Source: Acidobacteriaceae bacterium (GTDB taxonomy: Bacteria > Acidobacteriota > Terriglobia > Terriglobales > Acidobacteriaceae). Taken from it: a stretch of 64,000 nt of DNA. Of the stretch, positions 23,976 through 32,540 are shown piece by piece. Position numbers and translations under genes: made by a program. How positions within the stretch are numbered: position 1 is the first letter of the stretch; the number at the start of each line of letters is the position of its first letter. The notes beneath the pieces were generated by a model that ran no database searches, was not told the origin of the DNA, and saw nothing but the letters and a program-made list of their open reading frames with translations. Location of the stretch: positions 79,877 through 143,876 of the forward strand of contig JANXUC010000092.1 of assembly GCA_025352065.1 (NCBI GenBank). The letters run 5' to 3'.

Positions 23976-25334
23976 CTACTTGGCGGCTGCGACTTTTATG
24001 ATCGCGGCTTCCAGCACATCGATAGCTACATCGGCTTCTTCGCGCGTCACGACCAGCGGCGGGCACAGGCGAACTGTGCTGGGACCGCAGCCGAGGAACA
24101 GCAAGCCCTTCTCAAACGACTCTTCGACGATTTTGTCGCGGAGTTCGGGAGCGTATTCTTTCGTCTTTTGATCCTTGACGATTTCGACGCCGAGCATGAG
24201 ACCGCGACCACGTACATCGCCCACGATCTTGTGTTTTGCCGGCCAGTCGGCCATGCGTTTCAGCATGTGGTTGCCGACTTCTTCGGAGCTTTTCAGCAAA
24301 CCTTCTTTTTCGATTACATCGAGCGAAGCCATGGCTGCGGCGATGCAGACCGGGTTGCCGCCGAAGGTGGAAGCGTGTGAGCCGGGGACCCAATCCATGA
24401 TGTCGGCGCGCGACATGGTGATGCCGAGCGGCATGCCGGAAGCGATGCCCTTGGCCATGCAAACGATGTCTGGCTGGACGCCGGTGTGCTCGACGGCCCA
24501 CCATTTGCCGGTGCGTCCGACGCCGCTTTGGACTTCATCGACGACGAGCAGGATGCCGTGACGATCGCAAATGCGGCGCAGTTCCTGCATAAACGGCGTG
24601 GGAGCGACTACGTAACCACCCTCACCCTGAATGGGCTCGACGAAGATTGCGGCGACTTCTTCCGGAGCAAGAACAGTTTTGAAGAGCTTGTCTTCAATAA
24701 AGCGCGCACAGCCGAGAGCGAATTTTTCAGCATCTTGCACCCCGCCCGCGCAGCCGCGGTAAACATCTGGGTAGCGGATGTGCGTGACGCCCGGCATGAG
24801 TGGACCGAAGCGGCGCTTCTGTTGCGGCTTGGAGGCGGTTAGAGAAACTGCGCCCATGGTGCGTCCGTGGAAGGCTCCGAAGAAGGCGATGATGTTCTGG
24901 CGCTTGGTGTGGTAGCGCGAGAGCTTCAGGGCGCACTCGATGGCTTCCGCGCCGGAGTTTCCGTAATAGAACTTGTGCGGGCCGGGCATGGGAGCAATTT
25001 TGGACAGACGCTCGGCGAGTTCGACCATGCTGGAGTAGTAGAAGTCGGTGCCCGACATGTGAATCAGCTCGGCAGCCTGCTTCTGGATAGCGGCGACCAC
25101 ATGCGGATGGCAATGGCCAGTGGAAGTAACGGCAATGCCAGCGGAGAAATCAAAGAACTCGTTACCATCGACGTCTGTGACGACGATGCCGCGGCCGCTC
25201 TTGGCGACCATTGGATACGAACGCGTGTAGGAAGGAGAAATATATTTGTTGTCGCCGTCGAGCACGAGCTTGGCGTTGGGCCCGGGCAGGGCGGTCTTGA
25301 TTTTGGGACCGATCATCATTGTGTTGGTCGTCAT
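23976..25334 (-). CDS. class III aminotransferase, 4-aminobutyrate aminotransferase-like
   Basis: PLP-dependent omega-amino acid transaminase of the GabT/ornithine group, cytoplasmic. Typical blocks: DVDGNEFFDFSAGIAVTSTG (about 54-73), YYGNSGAEAIECALKLSRYH, FFGAFHGRTMGA, FVEPIQGEGGYVV, LLVVDEVQSGVGRTGK and CMAKGIASGMPLG with the PLP Lys near residue 295. 452 aa. Start ATG 25334 has GGAGG seven bases upstream (the run reads AGGATTTCC). No succinate-semialdehyde dehydrogenase nearby, so substrate is not fixed; the family also includes beta-alanine and lysine transaminases. Confidence 0.88.
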   Translation of the reverse strand: MTTNTMMIGPKIKTALPGPNAKLVLDGDNKYISPSYTRSYPMVAKSGRGIVVTDVDGNEFFDFSAGIAVTSTGHCHPHVVAAIQKQAAELIHMSGTDFYYSSMVELAERLSKIAPMPGPHKFYYGNSGAEAIECALKLSRYHTKRQNIIAFFGAFHGRTMGAVSLTASKPQQKRRFGPLMPGVTHIRYPDVYRGCAGGVQDAEKFALGCARFIEDKLFKTVLAPEEVAAIFVEPIQGEGGYVVAPTPFMQELRRICDRHGILLVVDEVQSGVGRTGKWWAVEHTGVQPDIVCMAKGIASGMPLGITMSRADIMDWVPGSHASTFGGNPVCIAAAMASLDVIEKEGLLKSSEEVGNHMLKRMADWPAKHKIVGDVRGRGLMLGVEIVKDQKTKEYAPELRDKIVEESFEKGLLFLGCGPSTVRLCPPLVVTREEADVAIDVLEAAIIKVAAAK

Positions 25335-25674
25335 GGAAATCCTCCAAACAGACTTTTGGCTGGCACGCTGGGCGTGCAGTTACAGAATTTGGAACGGCTG
25401 GTTTACGGAAAATGGCCTGAACGAAACCTAAAACGAAGGGAAAACTAGTCCGAGCCGAAGAGGCACGGTCGTGTTTGCGAGGGTAGCAACGCGAGATAGC
25501 GGCGTGGGCCGACCAGGCTTTCGAGCCAGCACTCGGGCTTGTGCGAATTGAGGCAAAATCCACGCATAAGAGTCAGTTCCGATCAACTACTAACTCTATT
25601 GTATCCCGCGCGGAGCCGTTCCGTAACCCCCTCGGAAGGCAGTAAAAATGGGGGTTAGCTCGCTTTGACGAGAA
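25335..25674. other. intergenic gap upstream of the aminotransferase
   Basis: 340 bp with no gene seen on either strand. TGGCACGCTGGGCGTGCAG near 25362 is a weak hairpin. A GTAACCCCCTCGGAAGGCAG segment precedes the iscX stop. The promoter of the minus-strand aminotransferase must lie here, but I could not place a convincing -35/-10 pair. Confidence 0.4.
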
Positions 25675-25893
25675 TCAGCCTTGCGCGTCGAGGTACTCTT
25701 CATGCCATGCCATTTGGATGGCTTCGAGCTTGGCTTCGTTTGACTTTTGGGTGTCGTCCTTGAAGTCAGCGAGCTCGGTTACGTAGCGATGAAGGTCGGT
25801 AAAGCGGACGGTGAGTGGGTCGACGTCCGGATGTTTTTCGGCTAAAAGGATGCCGATATCTTCGGAGTCGGTCCAGGTGATTTCTTTTGGCAT
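25675..25893 (-). CDS. iscX: IscX, iron-sulfur assembly regulator/iron adaptor
   Basis: 72 aa from ATG 25893 (MPKEITWTDSEDIGI), preceded by AAAAGG; the longer in-frame start at 25935 adds residues absent from the family. WTDSEDIGILLAEKHPDVDP, VRFTDLHRYVTEL and EAIQMAWHEEY are the IscX (YfhJ) signature, which binds IscS and iron and acts as regulator of cluster assembly. It is the last gene of the isc operon, about 117 bp after fdx with a dispersed repeat in between. Confidence 0.92.
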   Translation of the reverse strand: MPKEITWTDSEDIGILLAEKHPDVDPLTVRFTDLHRYVTELADFKDDTQKSNEAKLEAIQMAWHEEYLDAQG

Positions 25894-26010
25894 GAGTTTA
25901 GCCTTTTCTGAAAGTGAGGAGTTGGATCCCAACAATCCTCAAGAGTGTTTGCAGCGAGAGGGATTCCTCGCTACGCTCGGAATGACAAGGGAAAACTGGA
26001 TTGTAATTTC
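25894..26010. repeat. dispersed repeat between fdx and iscX
   Basis: A minus-strand copy of the main repeat (GGATTCCTCGCTACGCTCGG, then AATGACAAG) at about 25961-25990 sits in the isc operon transcript, the second repeat to have entered the operon. Confidence 0.75.
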
Positions 26011-26451
26011 TCAGTGTTCTTCCGAAACGTAGTTGCGGTTCCAGGCGGGAATCTCTACAACGATTCGCCCCGGTTTCTTGATGGCGGCCTGGCAGCCGAG
26101 ACGTGAGTTCAGTTGCAGGTCGGCTGCGCCGTCGAGCTTGTCGGCTTCGTCGTCTTCCAATTCTGTAACGCAGTCCGCGCCTTCTTTAATCCAGACGTGG
26201 CAGGTGGTGCAGGCGCAGTTGCCGCCGCAGGCGTGATCGAGGTGGATGCCGGCGTTGATGGCAACGTCGAGGAAAGACTGCTCTTTGCCGTGATCTTTAT
26301 AGGGCAGTTGGCCGTGTTCGAAAGTCACGACTCTGCCTTCGGGTAGGAATGTGACTTCGACGGTGTTGGGGCCAAGAGTTGGCTTTGGCCTCTCGTTCGT
26401 CGGCGCGTCGAGTGTAGCCGCTCCGGAAGACTGCGATTTTTCGTCTGACAT
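26011..26451 (-). CDS. fdx: ISC-type [2Fe-2S] ferredoxin
   Basis: Electron donor for cluster assembly. 146 aa with a 30-residue disordered N-terminal extension. HACGGNCACTTCHVW holds the C-x5-C-x2-C ligands with an extra Cys in between, and RLGCQAAI carries the fourth ligand; EDDEADKLDGAADLQLNSRL is typical of adrenodoxin/ISC-type ferredoxins. Start ATG 26451. It follows hscA by 85 bp in the isc operon. Confidence 0.93.
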   Translation of the reverse strand: MSDEKSQSSGAATLDAPTNERPKPTLGPNTVEVTFLPEGRVVTFEHGQLPYKDHGKEQSFLDVAINAGIHLDHACGGNCACTTCHVWIKEGADCVTELEDDEADKLDGAADLQLNSRLGCQAAIKKPGRIVVEIPAWNRNYVSEEH

Positions 26452-26536
26452 GGGAACTCCTTAAGCTTTACCTCAGGGGCTAAAGCCCCACAAGTTTGTA
26501 GCACCTTACGCGGCGCAGAAGCGCCGCTCTACCTGG
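26452..26536. repeat. GGGGCTAAAGCCCC-type repeat between hscA and fdx
   Basis: TCAGGGGCTAAAGCCCCACA near 26473 and GCGGCGCAGAAGCGCCGC near 26510 are two palindromes, the same pair as near 31706-31760. Placed inside the isc operon transcript. Confidence 0.65.
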
Positions 26537-28435
26537 TTATTCAAATTCCGCTTTGCCAATCGGGTGCGGTGCCGTGGGGCCTTGCCCTACGTTCACCGTT
26601 TCCATCGACTGGCCTTTCAAAGCGCTGGTTACGGCAGTATCCATCATCAGTTCCGCCAGACGCGTTGTGCCCTGATTCAGCGTATCGATTGCGCTGCGAA
26701 TCTTCTTGTAGTCGGTGCCGTCTTTGACTTCGAGCAGAGCCTGCTCCTGTTCCGCGATCTCGCGCTTTTCGCTTTCCGTCAGGGCCGACCAGGCTGGGCT
26801 TTTACGGCCTTTGGCGAGAGCGACCAGAATTGTGTCGGCTTCGTTGCGCGCTTCGATGACTTGACGTTGTTCCAAATCCTGTTCAGCGTAGTCGAAGGAT
26901 TCGAGGATCATGGTTTCGACCTGGTCGTCTGTGAGGCCGTAGCTGGGTTGTACGGAAATTTGGGCTTCTTTGCCGCTGCGCTGCTCGCGGGCGGAGACTT
27001 GCAGGATGCCGTTGGCGTCAATCAACAGGCGGACTTCAATGCGCGGCAGGCCTGCCGGCATGGGCGGGATTCCGCGGAGATCGAAGCGGGCCAGGGAGCG
27101 ACAGTCTTTTGCCAACTCGCGTTCCCCCTGTAGAACGTGAATGGCGACGTTCGTCTGCCCGTCGATCCCTGTAGTAAAGTGCTCGGTGGCTGAGGCCGGG
27201 ATTGTCGAGTTGCGATGGATGATTTTGGCGACCACACCGCCAAGGGCTTCAATGCCAAGCGAAAGCGGAGTGATGTCGAGCAGCAGCATGTTGTTGGTGG
27301 CTTCGGAGCTGCCGCCCAAAATGCTGGCTTGCACGGCTGCGCCGAGAGCGACCACTTCATCGGGATTGAGTTCAGTGTGCGGCACGCGGTGGAAGAGCTT
27401 CTCGACGAGCTGCCGCACGCGCGGGATCCTTGTCGATCCGCCGACTAGAACCACTTCTTCGATTTGGTCTGCTTCAAGGCCAGCATCTTTGAGGGCTTGT
27501 TTGCAGGGAGCCATCGTGCGTTGCAGCACGGGCTCGATGAGGGTCTCGAATTGCTCGCGCGTGATTTCGCGCTGGTAGCGCTGGCCGCTGGGAAGTTCGA
27601 TCTCGAGTTTGGTGGAAGGCTCCGACGAGAGCAGGATCTTGGCATCGATAACGGCTTTGCGAACGGCTTGCACGACTTCTCCGTTGCGACGCACATCGAG
27701 CCTGTGTTCGTTAGCGATTTCGTCGAGGGCGATGGTGATGAGCAGATTGTCGATGTCGTCGCCGCCCAGATGCGTGTCGCCGTTGGTGGCGATGACTTCG
27801 AAAATGCCGTCGTGCAGTTTCAGAATCGAAATATCGAACGTGCCGCCGCCGAAATCGTAAACCGCTACGATGCCGTTCTTCTTTTTGTCGAGGCCGTAGG
27901 CCAGCGCGGCTGCCGTGGGCTCGTTGACCAGGCGCAAGACTTCGAGTCCGGCGATGCGGCCAGCGTCTTTCGTGGCTTGGCGTTGGGCATCATTGAAGTA
28001 AGCAGGGACTGTGATGACGGCTTTGGTAACTGGTGCGGCAAAGTAACGCTCGGCATTGCGCTTGAGCTGGCGCAGAATGTAAGCCGATATTTCCGGCGGC
28101 GTGAACGTCTTTTCGCCAAGATGGATGCGGATGACTTCGCCGGGATCGAGATCACTGGCGAGACGGAACGGGAAGAACTTCAATTCGTCGTGCACGTCCT
28201 CAACACCGCGTCCCATAAGGCGTTTGACGGAATAGATGGCGCGATCGGAAGTCTCGATCAGGAATTTACGCGCGGCGTTGCCGACGATAGTCTGATTTGC
28301 GGCATCGAGTGCGACTACCGATGGAACGAGGTTCACCCCGTCCTCGCCGGGGATGACGACAGGCGTGCCGCCCTCCATGAAGGCGATGAGCGAGTTGGTG
28401 GTGCCGAGATCGATTCCTACGATGCGTTCAGACAT
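26537..28435 (-). CDS. hscA: HscA, Hsp70 chaperone of iron-sulfur assembly
   Basis: Cluster-transfer chaperone working on IscU with Hsc[18 protein letters not shown] at the N-terminus, [30 protein letters not shown] and [16 protein letters not shown] form the Hsp70 ATPase domain (about 1-370); the substrate domain (about 375-530) contains [22 protein letters not shown], then a helical lid. The lid ends without the DnaK acidic tail, and at 632 aa it is like HscA. Operon position between hscB and fdx supports HscA over DnaK. ATG 28435. Confidence 0.93.
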   Translation of the reverse strand: MSERIVGIDLGTTNSLIAFMEGGTPVVIPGEDGVNLVPSVVALDAANQTIVGNAARKFLIETSDRAIYSVKRLMGRGVEDVHDELKFFPFRLASDLDPGEVIRIHLGEKTFTPPEISAYILRQLKRNAERYFAAPVTKAVITVPAYFNDAQRQATKDAGRIAGLEVLRLVNEPTAAALAYGLDKKKNGIVAVYDFGGGTFDISILKLHDGIFEVIATNGDTHLGGDDIDNLLITIALDEIANEHRLDVRRNGEVVQAVRKAVIDAKILLSSEPSTKLEIELPSGQRYQREITREQFETLIEPVLQRTMAPCKQALKDAGLEADQIEEVVLVGGSTRIPRVRQLVEKLFHRVPHTELNPDEVVALGAAVQASILGGSSEATNNMLLLDITPLSLGIEALGGVVAKIIHRNSTIPASATEHFTTGIDGQTNVAIHVLQGERELAKDCRSLARFDLRGIPPMPAGLPRIEVRLLIDANGILQVSAREQRSGKEAQISVQPSYGLTDDQVETMILESFDYAEQDLEQRQVIEARNEADTILVALAKGRKSPAWSALTESEKREIAEQEQALLEVKDGTDYKKIRSAIDTLNQGTTRLAELMMDTAVTSALKGQSMETVNVGQGPTAPHPIGKAEFE

Positions 28436-28476
28436 AGCGTGATTCTAATGGTGTCGTTTGTGGTTCAAGTTCAATT

Positions 28477-28560
28477 TGTCATTCTGAACGAAGCGAAGAA
28501 TCCCTTTCGAAGGAAAGACTCCCTGAGATAAACGGATTCTTCGCTTCGCTCGAAATGACA
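28477..28560 (-). repeat. 27-bp inverted repeat pair inside the isc operon
   Basis: Two copies of the dispersed repeat face each other: 28477-28503 (TGTCATTCTGAACGAAGCG...) and 28534-28560; the second, read on the other strand, matches at about 24 of 27 positions. In the isc mRNA they would form a long stem with a 30-nt loop between hscB and hscA, which could slow or protect the transcript. Confidence 0.75.
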
Positions 28561-28604
28561 ATTCTTCAAGATGACAAATTCTCAATGCGCATTCTAAAAG
28601 TGCC

Positions 28605-29372
28605 CTAAGCTCCAACTGCTTCTAGTGCGTCGTTCACGTCGCGAACCAGGTTTCGGATGTAGCTGCGGCGGTTGAGGATATCGACGAGCCTGTCGATGAC
28701 TTTCTTCCGTTCCTCGTCGGATGCTGTGCCGCTTTGGCTATGCGTCAACAGACCGTCCCACTGCAACCAGCCGGCTTGCAATTCTTTATCTACCGAAGCT
28801 AACCTTTGCCGGAATGACGCCTTATGTTCTTCGAGTTGGCAGATCAGATCCGGGTCGCTTGCGCCCATTTTCTGATTCATGCGCAGCTCTTCAATCTGCA
28901 TGTTCAGCTCGAAAACTTCTTCGAGCATGTCGGGCGGGACGACCTGCTTCTTCGCGGTGCCGCTGGCCCTGGCAGCTTCGGTTGCATTCGTAGACTGCTC
29001 GTCGAGATCAACGCCTTGCAGGCGGAGCAGATACTCTGTGCGAGCAATCGGATCTTTCAACGTGCGATAGGCGTCGTTGAGCTGCGAGCTTTTTTCCAGA
29101 CTCCACTGCTGCTGTTCGTCTGCATCACCCGCGTGTAGATCGGGGTGCAGCTTGCGGCTGAGTGCGTAAAAATCTCGTTCCAAAGCAGCAAGGTCCAGTT
29201 GAAGATTTCTGTCCAAACCGAAGAACTGGAAATAATCTACGGGGGTCGCCGGCTGTACCGTGCCGCAAGATTGGCAGAAGTGTGCGGCGCGCATGGAGCC
29301 GCACGACCAGCACGCATTCGTACTCTTGTCGGAAACAATGGATAGAGCGGCGGTTGGGGAGGTGTCTGTCAT
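28605..29372 (-). CDS. hscB: HscB co-chaperone with tetracysteine N-terminal domain
   Basis: J-protein that delivers IscU to HscA. Residues 21-36 read CWSC-x8-CQSC (Cys 21, 24, 33, 36), a zinc-knuckle type domain, then VQPATPVDYFQFFGLDRN and the J domain with HPD at 76-78 (SRKLHPDLHAGDADEQQQWS). The C-terminal helical IscU-binding domain (about 145-250) follows. E. coli HscB lacks the Cys domain; animal HSC20 has it with the same CWxC...CxxC pattern and a similar DYF motif after it. 255 aa because of a charged central insert. ATG 29372. Confidence 0.92.
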   Translation of the reverse strand: MTDTSPTAALSIVSDKSTNACWSCGSMRAAHFCQSCGTVQPATPVDYFQFFGLDRNLQLDLAALERDFYALSRKLHPDLHAGDADEQQQWSLEKSSQLNDAYRTLKDPIARTEYLLRLQGVDLDEQSTNATEAARASGTAKKQVVPPDMLEEVFELNMQIEELRMNQKMGASDPDLICQLEEHKASFRQRLASVDKELQAGWLQWDGLLTHSQSGTASDEERKKVIDRLVDILNRRSYIRNLVRDVNDALEAVGA

Positions 29373-29387
29373 ACGGGCCTGACCGGC

Positions 29388-29768
29388 TTACGCCGAGAAC
29401 GACGTGCCGCATCCACACGATTTTGTCGCATTCGGGTTCACGAATGCGAAACCTTGCTGCATCAACGTCTCCTGGTAATCGAGCACCATGCCGTGCAGGT
29501 AGATGAACGATTTGGGATCGACGAAGACGCGGATTTCGCCGTAGTTGAAAACACGGTCGCGCTCACGGGGCTGCGTGTCGAAGCGGACATTGTAGCTCAG
29601 CCCGGAACACCCGCCGCCCTGCACGCCGAGGCGCACGCCGCCCTCTTCGGGCGCGACGCCTTCTTTGGCGAGCGCGATGCGAATTTTGGCCAGGGCTTTG
29701 TCGGTGATCTGTATGCCTTTGGTCGCTGGCTTCGTGGCTTCGGTCGGGTTGTCGGTCGTTGTGGTCAT
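29388..29768 (-). CDS. iscA: IscA, A-type iron-sulfur carrier
   Basis: 126 aa A-type carrier that receives and delivers clusters. A 20-residue Thr-rich extension precedes IQITDKALAKIRIALAKEGV; the three ligands are Cys in GGGCSGLSYNVRF (about residue 54) and two Cys in the C-terminal CGCGTSFSA. VFVDPKSFIYLHGMVLDYQE matches the family. Start ATG 29768. The gene overlaps nothing and lies 15 bp before hscB on the same strand. Confidence 0.95.
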   Translation of the reverse strand: MTTTTDNPTEATKPATKGIQITDKALAKIRIALAKEGVAPEEGGVRLGVQGGGCSGLSYNVRFDTQPRERDRVFNYGEIRVFVDPKSFIYLHGMVLDYQETLMQQGFAFVNPNATKSCGCGTSFSA

Positions 29769-29804
29769 GAAATAGCCAAACTTCTAGCTGGGCGGTTTCG
29801 CGTC

Positions 29805-29869
29805 CTCCCGCCCTGTCGCACAGAACGCGACAAGGACGGGGCACCCGAGTTCACTTATGAAACAAAGAG
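29805..29869. repeat. CCCCGTCCTTGTCGCG repeat between iscU and iscA
   Basis: Minus-strand copy (CCCGCCCTGTCGCACAGAAC, then GCGACAAGGACGGGGC) inside the isc operon. Together with the pairs at 26452-26536, 28477-28560 and 31706-31760, all longer gaps of this operon carry dispersed repeats. Confidence 0.7.
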
Positions 29870-30295
29870 CTAGTTAGCGTGGACTGGAGTTGCTATAGGC
29901 GCGCCTTTTACGGCTTCCTGCTTCTTCTTCCAGTCGCCAATGGCGGCGCGAATGGCATCTTCGGCCAGCACCGAGCAGTGAATCTTTACCGGCGGCAGCG
30001 CCAGCTCCTTCACGATTTCGGTGTTCTTGATTTCGAGCGCTTCGTCGATGGTCTTGCCCTTCACCCATTCGGTGGCGAGCGAGGACGAGGCGATGGCCGA
30101 ACCGCAGCCGAAGGTCTTGAATTTCGCATCTTCGATCACGTTGGTTACGGGGTTGACCTTGATTTGCAGCTTCATCACGTCGCCGCATTCGGGTGCTCCC
30201 ACCAGACCTGTGCCTACGTCCGCGCTGGACTTATCCATGGCGCCAACGTTGCGGGGGTGGGAGTAATGGTCCAAGACCTTATCGCTGTATGACAT
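29870..30295 (-). CDS. iscU: IscU scaffold protein
   Basis: Scaffold on which [2Fe-2S] clusters are built. MSYSDKVLDHYSHPRNVG at the start, the cluster cysteines in GAPECGDVM, TFGCGSAIASSS and KIHCSVLAEDAI, and the LPPVKIHC sequence (about residue 97-104) that contains the LPPVK recognised by HscA. 141 aa with a slightly longer C-terminus than E. coli IscU (KKKQEAVKGAPIATPVHAN). Start ATG 30295, 69 bp after the iscS stop; ribosome site AGGAGAAC. Confidence 0.97.
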   Translation of the reverse strand: MSYSDKVLDHYSHPRNVGAMDKSSADVGTGLVGAPECGDVMKLQIKVNPVTNVIEDAKFKTFGCGSAIASSSLATEWVKGKTIDEALEIKNTEIVKELALPPVKIHCSVLAEDAIRAAIGDWKKKQEAVKGAPIATPVHAN

Positions 30296-30364
30296 GATTG
30301 TTCTCCTGATTCCTAAACTCTTCGTTCTGAATCACAAATCACAAATTACAAATCATCAAATTGT

Positions 30365-31639
30365 TTAGTGCGCTGGTTCTGCCGCCCACTTCACGCTTTT
30401 CAAATCAATGCCCTCTTTCGCCATTTCGTAAAGCGGTGAAAGTTCGCGCAGGCGCAGCACGGTATCAATCAGCTTGTTGGCGACGTAATCGACTTCGGCT
30501 TCGGTGTTGAAGCGGCCGAGTCCGAAACGGATCGAGCTGTGTGCCAAGTCGTCCCCCGCGCCAAGTGCTTTCAGAACATACGAGGGCTCGAGCGTTGCCG
30601 AGGTGCAGGCCGAACCGCTGGAGACTGCAACGTCGTTGATGCCCATCAGAAGCGATTCGCCTTCCACGTAGGCGAAGCTAATGTTCAGGTTGTTCGGCAG
30701 GCGGTGTTCCATTGAACCATTGATGTAACACTCGTCGAGCGAACTCATGATCTTGTCCTGCAGGCGCTGACGCAATGCGAGCACGCGCTTGGTGTCTTCG
30801 GCCATATCGTTCATGCAAATTTCGCAGGCTTTGCCGAGCCCCACGATTCCGGGGACGTTCAGCGTGCCGGAGCGCATACCGCGTTCGTGACCGCCGCCGT
30901 CAATCTGTGCGGAAATCTGGACCCGAGGATTCTTGCGGCGAACATACAAAGCGCCGACGCCCTTCGGTCCGTAGAGCTTATGACCCGTGATCGACAAAAC
31001 GTCGATGTTCATTTTGTTGACATCGATGGGAATCTTGCCGACAGCTTGCACGGCGTCGGTGTGGAAGATCACGCCGCGCTCGCGACAAATGGCGCCAATT
31101 TCGGCGATGGGTTGAACGACGCCGATTTCGTTGTTGGCGGCCATGATGCTGACGAGAATTGTCTTGTCGTCAATGGCGCGCTTGAGTTCGTCGAGGTCGA
31201 TCAGGCCATCTTTTGAAACCGGCAGGTACGTCACGCGGTGACCCAGCTTCTCGAGGTGCTTGCAGGTATCGAGGACAGCCTTGTGCTCGATGACCTGAGT
31301 GATGATGTGATTGCCCTTTTCGCGGTACATTTCCGCGACGCCCTTGATGGCGAGGTTATTGCTCTCGGTGGCACCGGAGGTGAAGATGATTTCCTTTGCG
31401 GTCGCGCCGATTAATTTCGCGATGCGTTCACGCGACTGTTCCACGCCTTCTTCGGCGGCCCATCCAAACGGATGGTTGCGGCTGGCGGCGTTGCCGAATT
31501 TCTCGCGGAAGTAGGGCAGCATTTCATCCAGCACGCGGGGATCGACTGGCGTGGTGGCGTGGTTATCCATGTAGACGGGCAGCTTGACGCCTTCGGCGGT
31601 GACCGTCTGATCTAAGACTGCGGAGTTAGGGGTTGTCAT
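30365..31639 (-). CDS. iscS: IscS cysteine desulfurase
   Basis: Donates sulfur from cysteine for cluster and thio-cofactor synthesis. 424 aa from ATG 31639 with AGGAG upstream; a longer in-frame start at 31786 is not supported. [50 protein letters not shown] with the PLP Lys, and [17 protein letters not shown] with the catalytic Cys match group I desulfurases (IscS/NFS1). The C-terminal tail [16 protein letters not shown] is the IscU-binding end. Downstream of iscR by about 165 bp. Confidence 0.97.
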   Translation of the reverse strand: MTTPNSAVLDQTVTAEGVKLPVYMDNHATTPVDPRVLDEMLPYFREKFGNAASRNHPFGWAAEEGVEQSRERIAKLIGATAKEIIFTSGATESNNLAIKGVAEMYREKGNHIITQVIEHKAVLDTCKHLEKLGHRVTYLPVSKDGLIDLDELKRAIDDKTILVSIMAANNEIGVVQPIAEIGAICRERGVIFHTDAVQAVGKIPIDVNKMNIDVLSITGHKLYGPKGVGALYVRRKNPRVQISAQIDGGGHERGMRSGTLNVPGIVGLGKACEICMNDMAEDTKRVLALRQRLQDKIMSSLDECYINGSMEHRLPNNLNISFAYVEGESLLMGINDVAVSSGSACTSATLEPSYVLKALGAGDDLAHSSIRFGLGRFNTEAEVDYVANKLIDTVLRLRELSPLYEMAKEGIDLKSVKWAAEPAH

Positions 31640-31699
31640 TTCGTCGTTCTCCTGAACTTCAAATCCAAATTTCGATGTCGAAAACGTTGTCAGCCTGTT

Positions 31700-31804
31700 A
31701 CCTCGGGGGGCTAAAGCCCGATCTTCTTGGAGCTGTTTGCGGCGCTGAAGCGCCGCACTACCTGAATCCAAACATCCTGAAACCACAAATCCAAAATCTA
31801 AAAG
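31700..31804. repeat. GGGGCTAAAGCCC and GCGGCGC repeats between iscR and iscS
   Basis: GGGGGGCTAAAGCCCGATC near 31706 and GCGGCGCTGAAGCGCCGC near 31739 are the same two-palindrome unit as at 26452-26536. Non-coding; may form hairpins in the isc leader mRNA between regulator and structural genes. Confidence 0.7.
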
Positions 31805-32281
31805 CTACCGTGCCGGCTGACTGATCTTTACCAGTTCAGCCAGGGTCGCGTGAACCTCGGCGGGGTCGTCGGCCTTCGAGTCTTCGCGCATTTCGGAAAG
31901 CGTGATGCCTTTGAGCACATCTTCTATGCTCTGATTCACCTTGCGCAACGGCTCGCGAATCGTGCAGCGCTCCGACTGGCCGCATTCGCCTCGTACCGTA
32001 ATGCAAGACGTAATAAACAACGGCCCGTCAATGGCGCGAATCACTTCATAGGCCGAAATCGCTCGGGGATCGCGCGTGAGCGTGTATCCACCGTTGATGC
32101 CGTGCTGCGATTGCAACAGTCCCGCACGAGCCAGACGCTGCAGAATCTTGGCCAAAGCTTCCTGCGGGATGCCGTAGGCTTCGGCGACGTCCTTGGCGCT
32201 GCAAGCACCCTGGTCGGCGTGTTCGGCCAAGTGCTTCATGGCCATGAGGCCGTAATCCGCTTTTTTGGTCAGCCTCAACAT
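31805..32281 (-). CDS. iscR: IscR/Rrf2-family [2Fe-2S] transcription regulator
   Basis: Senses cluster supply and represses the isc operon. Start ATG 32281 (MLRLTKKADYGLMAMKHLAE) is chosen because it aligns with the family; a longer start at 32356 would cover the promoter and operator. Winged helix in residues about 1-75 with KADYGLMAMKHLA and the recognition helix IPQEALAKILQRLARAGLL; cluster cysteines 93, 100 and 106 (CITVRGECGQSERC), spacing close to the C92/C98/C104 set of E. coli IscR. 158 aa. No clear ribosome site. First gene of the isc operon. Confidence 0.93.
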   Translation of the reverse strand: MLRLTKKADYGLMAMKHLAEHADQGACSAKDVAEAYGIPQEALAKILQRLARAGLLQSQHGINGGYTLTRDPRAISAYEVIRAIDGPLFITSCITVRGECGQSERCTIREPLRKVNQSIEDVLKGITLSEMREDSKADDPAEVHATLAELVKISQPAR

Positions 32282-32318
32282 GTAAATGTGGTCGGGTAAC
32301 TTGGTCCTTAGAAACTCC

Positions 32319-32331
32319 GACTGATTTGGTC
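32319..32331 (-). promoter_or_regulatory. IscR type-1-like operator
   Basis: Read on the coding strand GACCAAATCAGTC matches the IscR type-1 core GACTRRWWYAGTC at 12 of 13 positions. It lies just downstream of the -10 box at the predicted transcription start, a repressor position, and supports autoregulation of the isc operon. Confidence 0.72.
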
Positions 32332-32339
32332 GTAGATTG

Positions 32340-32368
32340 ATATTAGTCCCTCCCAAGGCTTATGGCAA
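32340..32368 (-). promoter_or_regulatory. sigma70-like promoter of the isc operon
   Basis: On the minus strand TTGCCA (32368-32363) and TAATAT (32345-32340) with an exact 17-bp spacer. Predicted start near 32333, adjacent to the IscR-like site. The leader to iscR ATG is about 50 nt. Confidence 0.7.
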
Positions 32369-32499
32369 GGCCTTCCAGCCAGCGGTGGAAAATGGGGTCT
32401 GACGGGTAACTCCTATGGGCTGAATGGCTTCAAGGATTGCGATCAAATTGGTCGGATTTCGGAGTTGAGGGAGTCTGGCACACTGCGGAGCTGAGAGCC

Positions 32500-32533
32500 A
32501 GGTTACCTGGACAGGTTACCTAGCAGGTTTCCG
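32500..32533 (+). promoter_or_regulatory. three tandem AGGTTACCT-type operator repeats
   Basis: AGGTTACCT (32500-32508), AGGTTACCT (32513-32521) and AGGTTTCCG (32525-32533). The unit is a near-palindrome (AGGT-T-ACCT) and repeats every 12-13 bp, directly before the -35 box at 32541. The pattern looks like cooperative binding sites for a regulator not identified in the window. Confidence 0.55.
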
Positions 32534-32540
32534 GAAGGGC

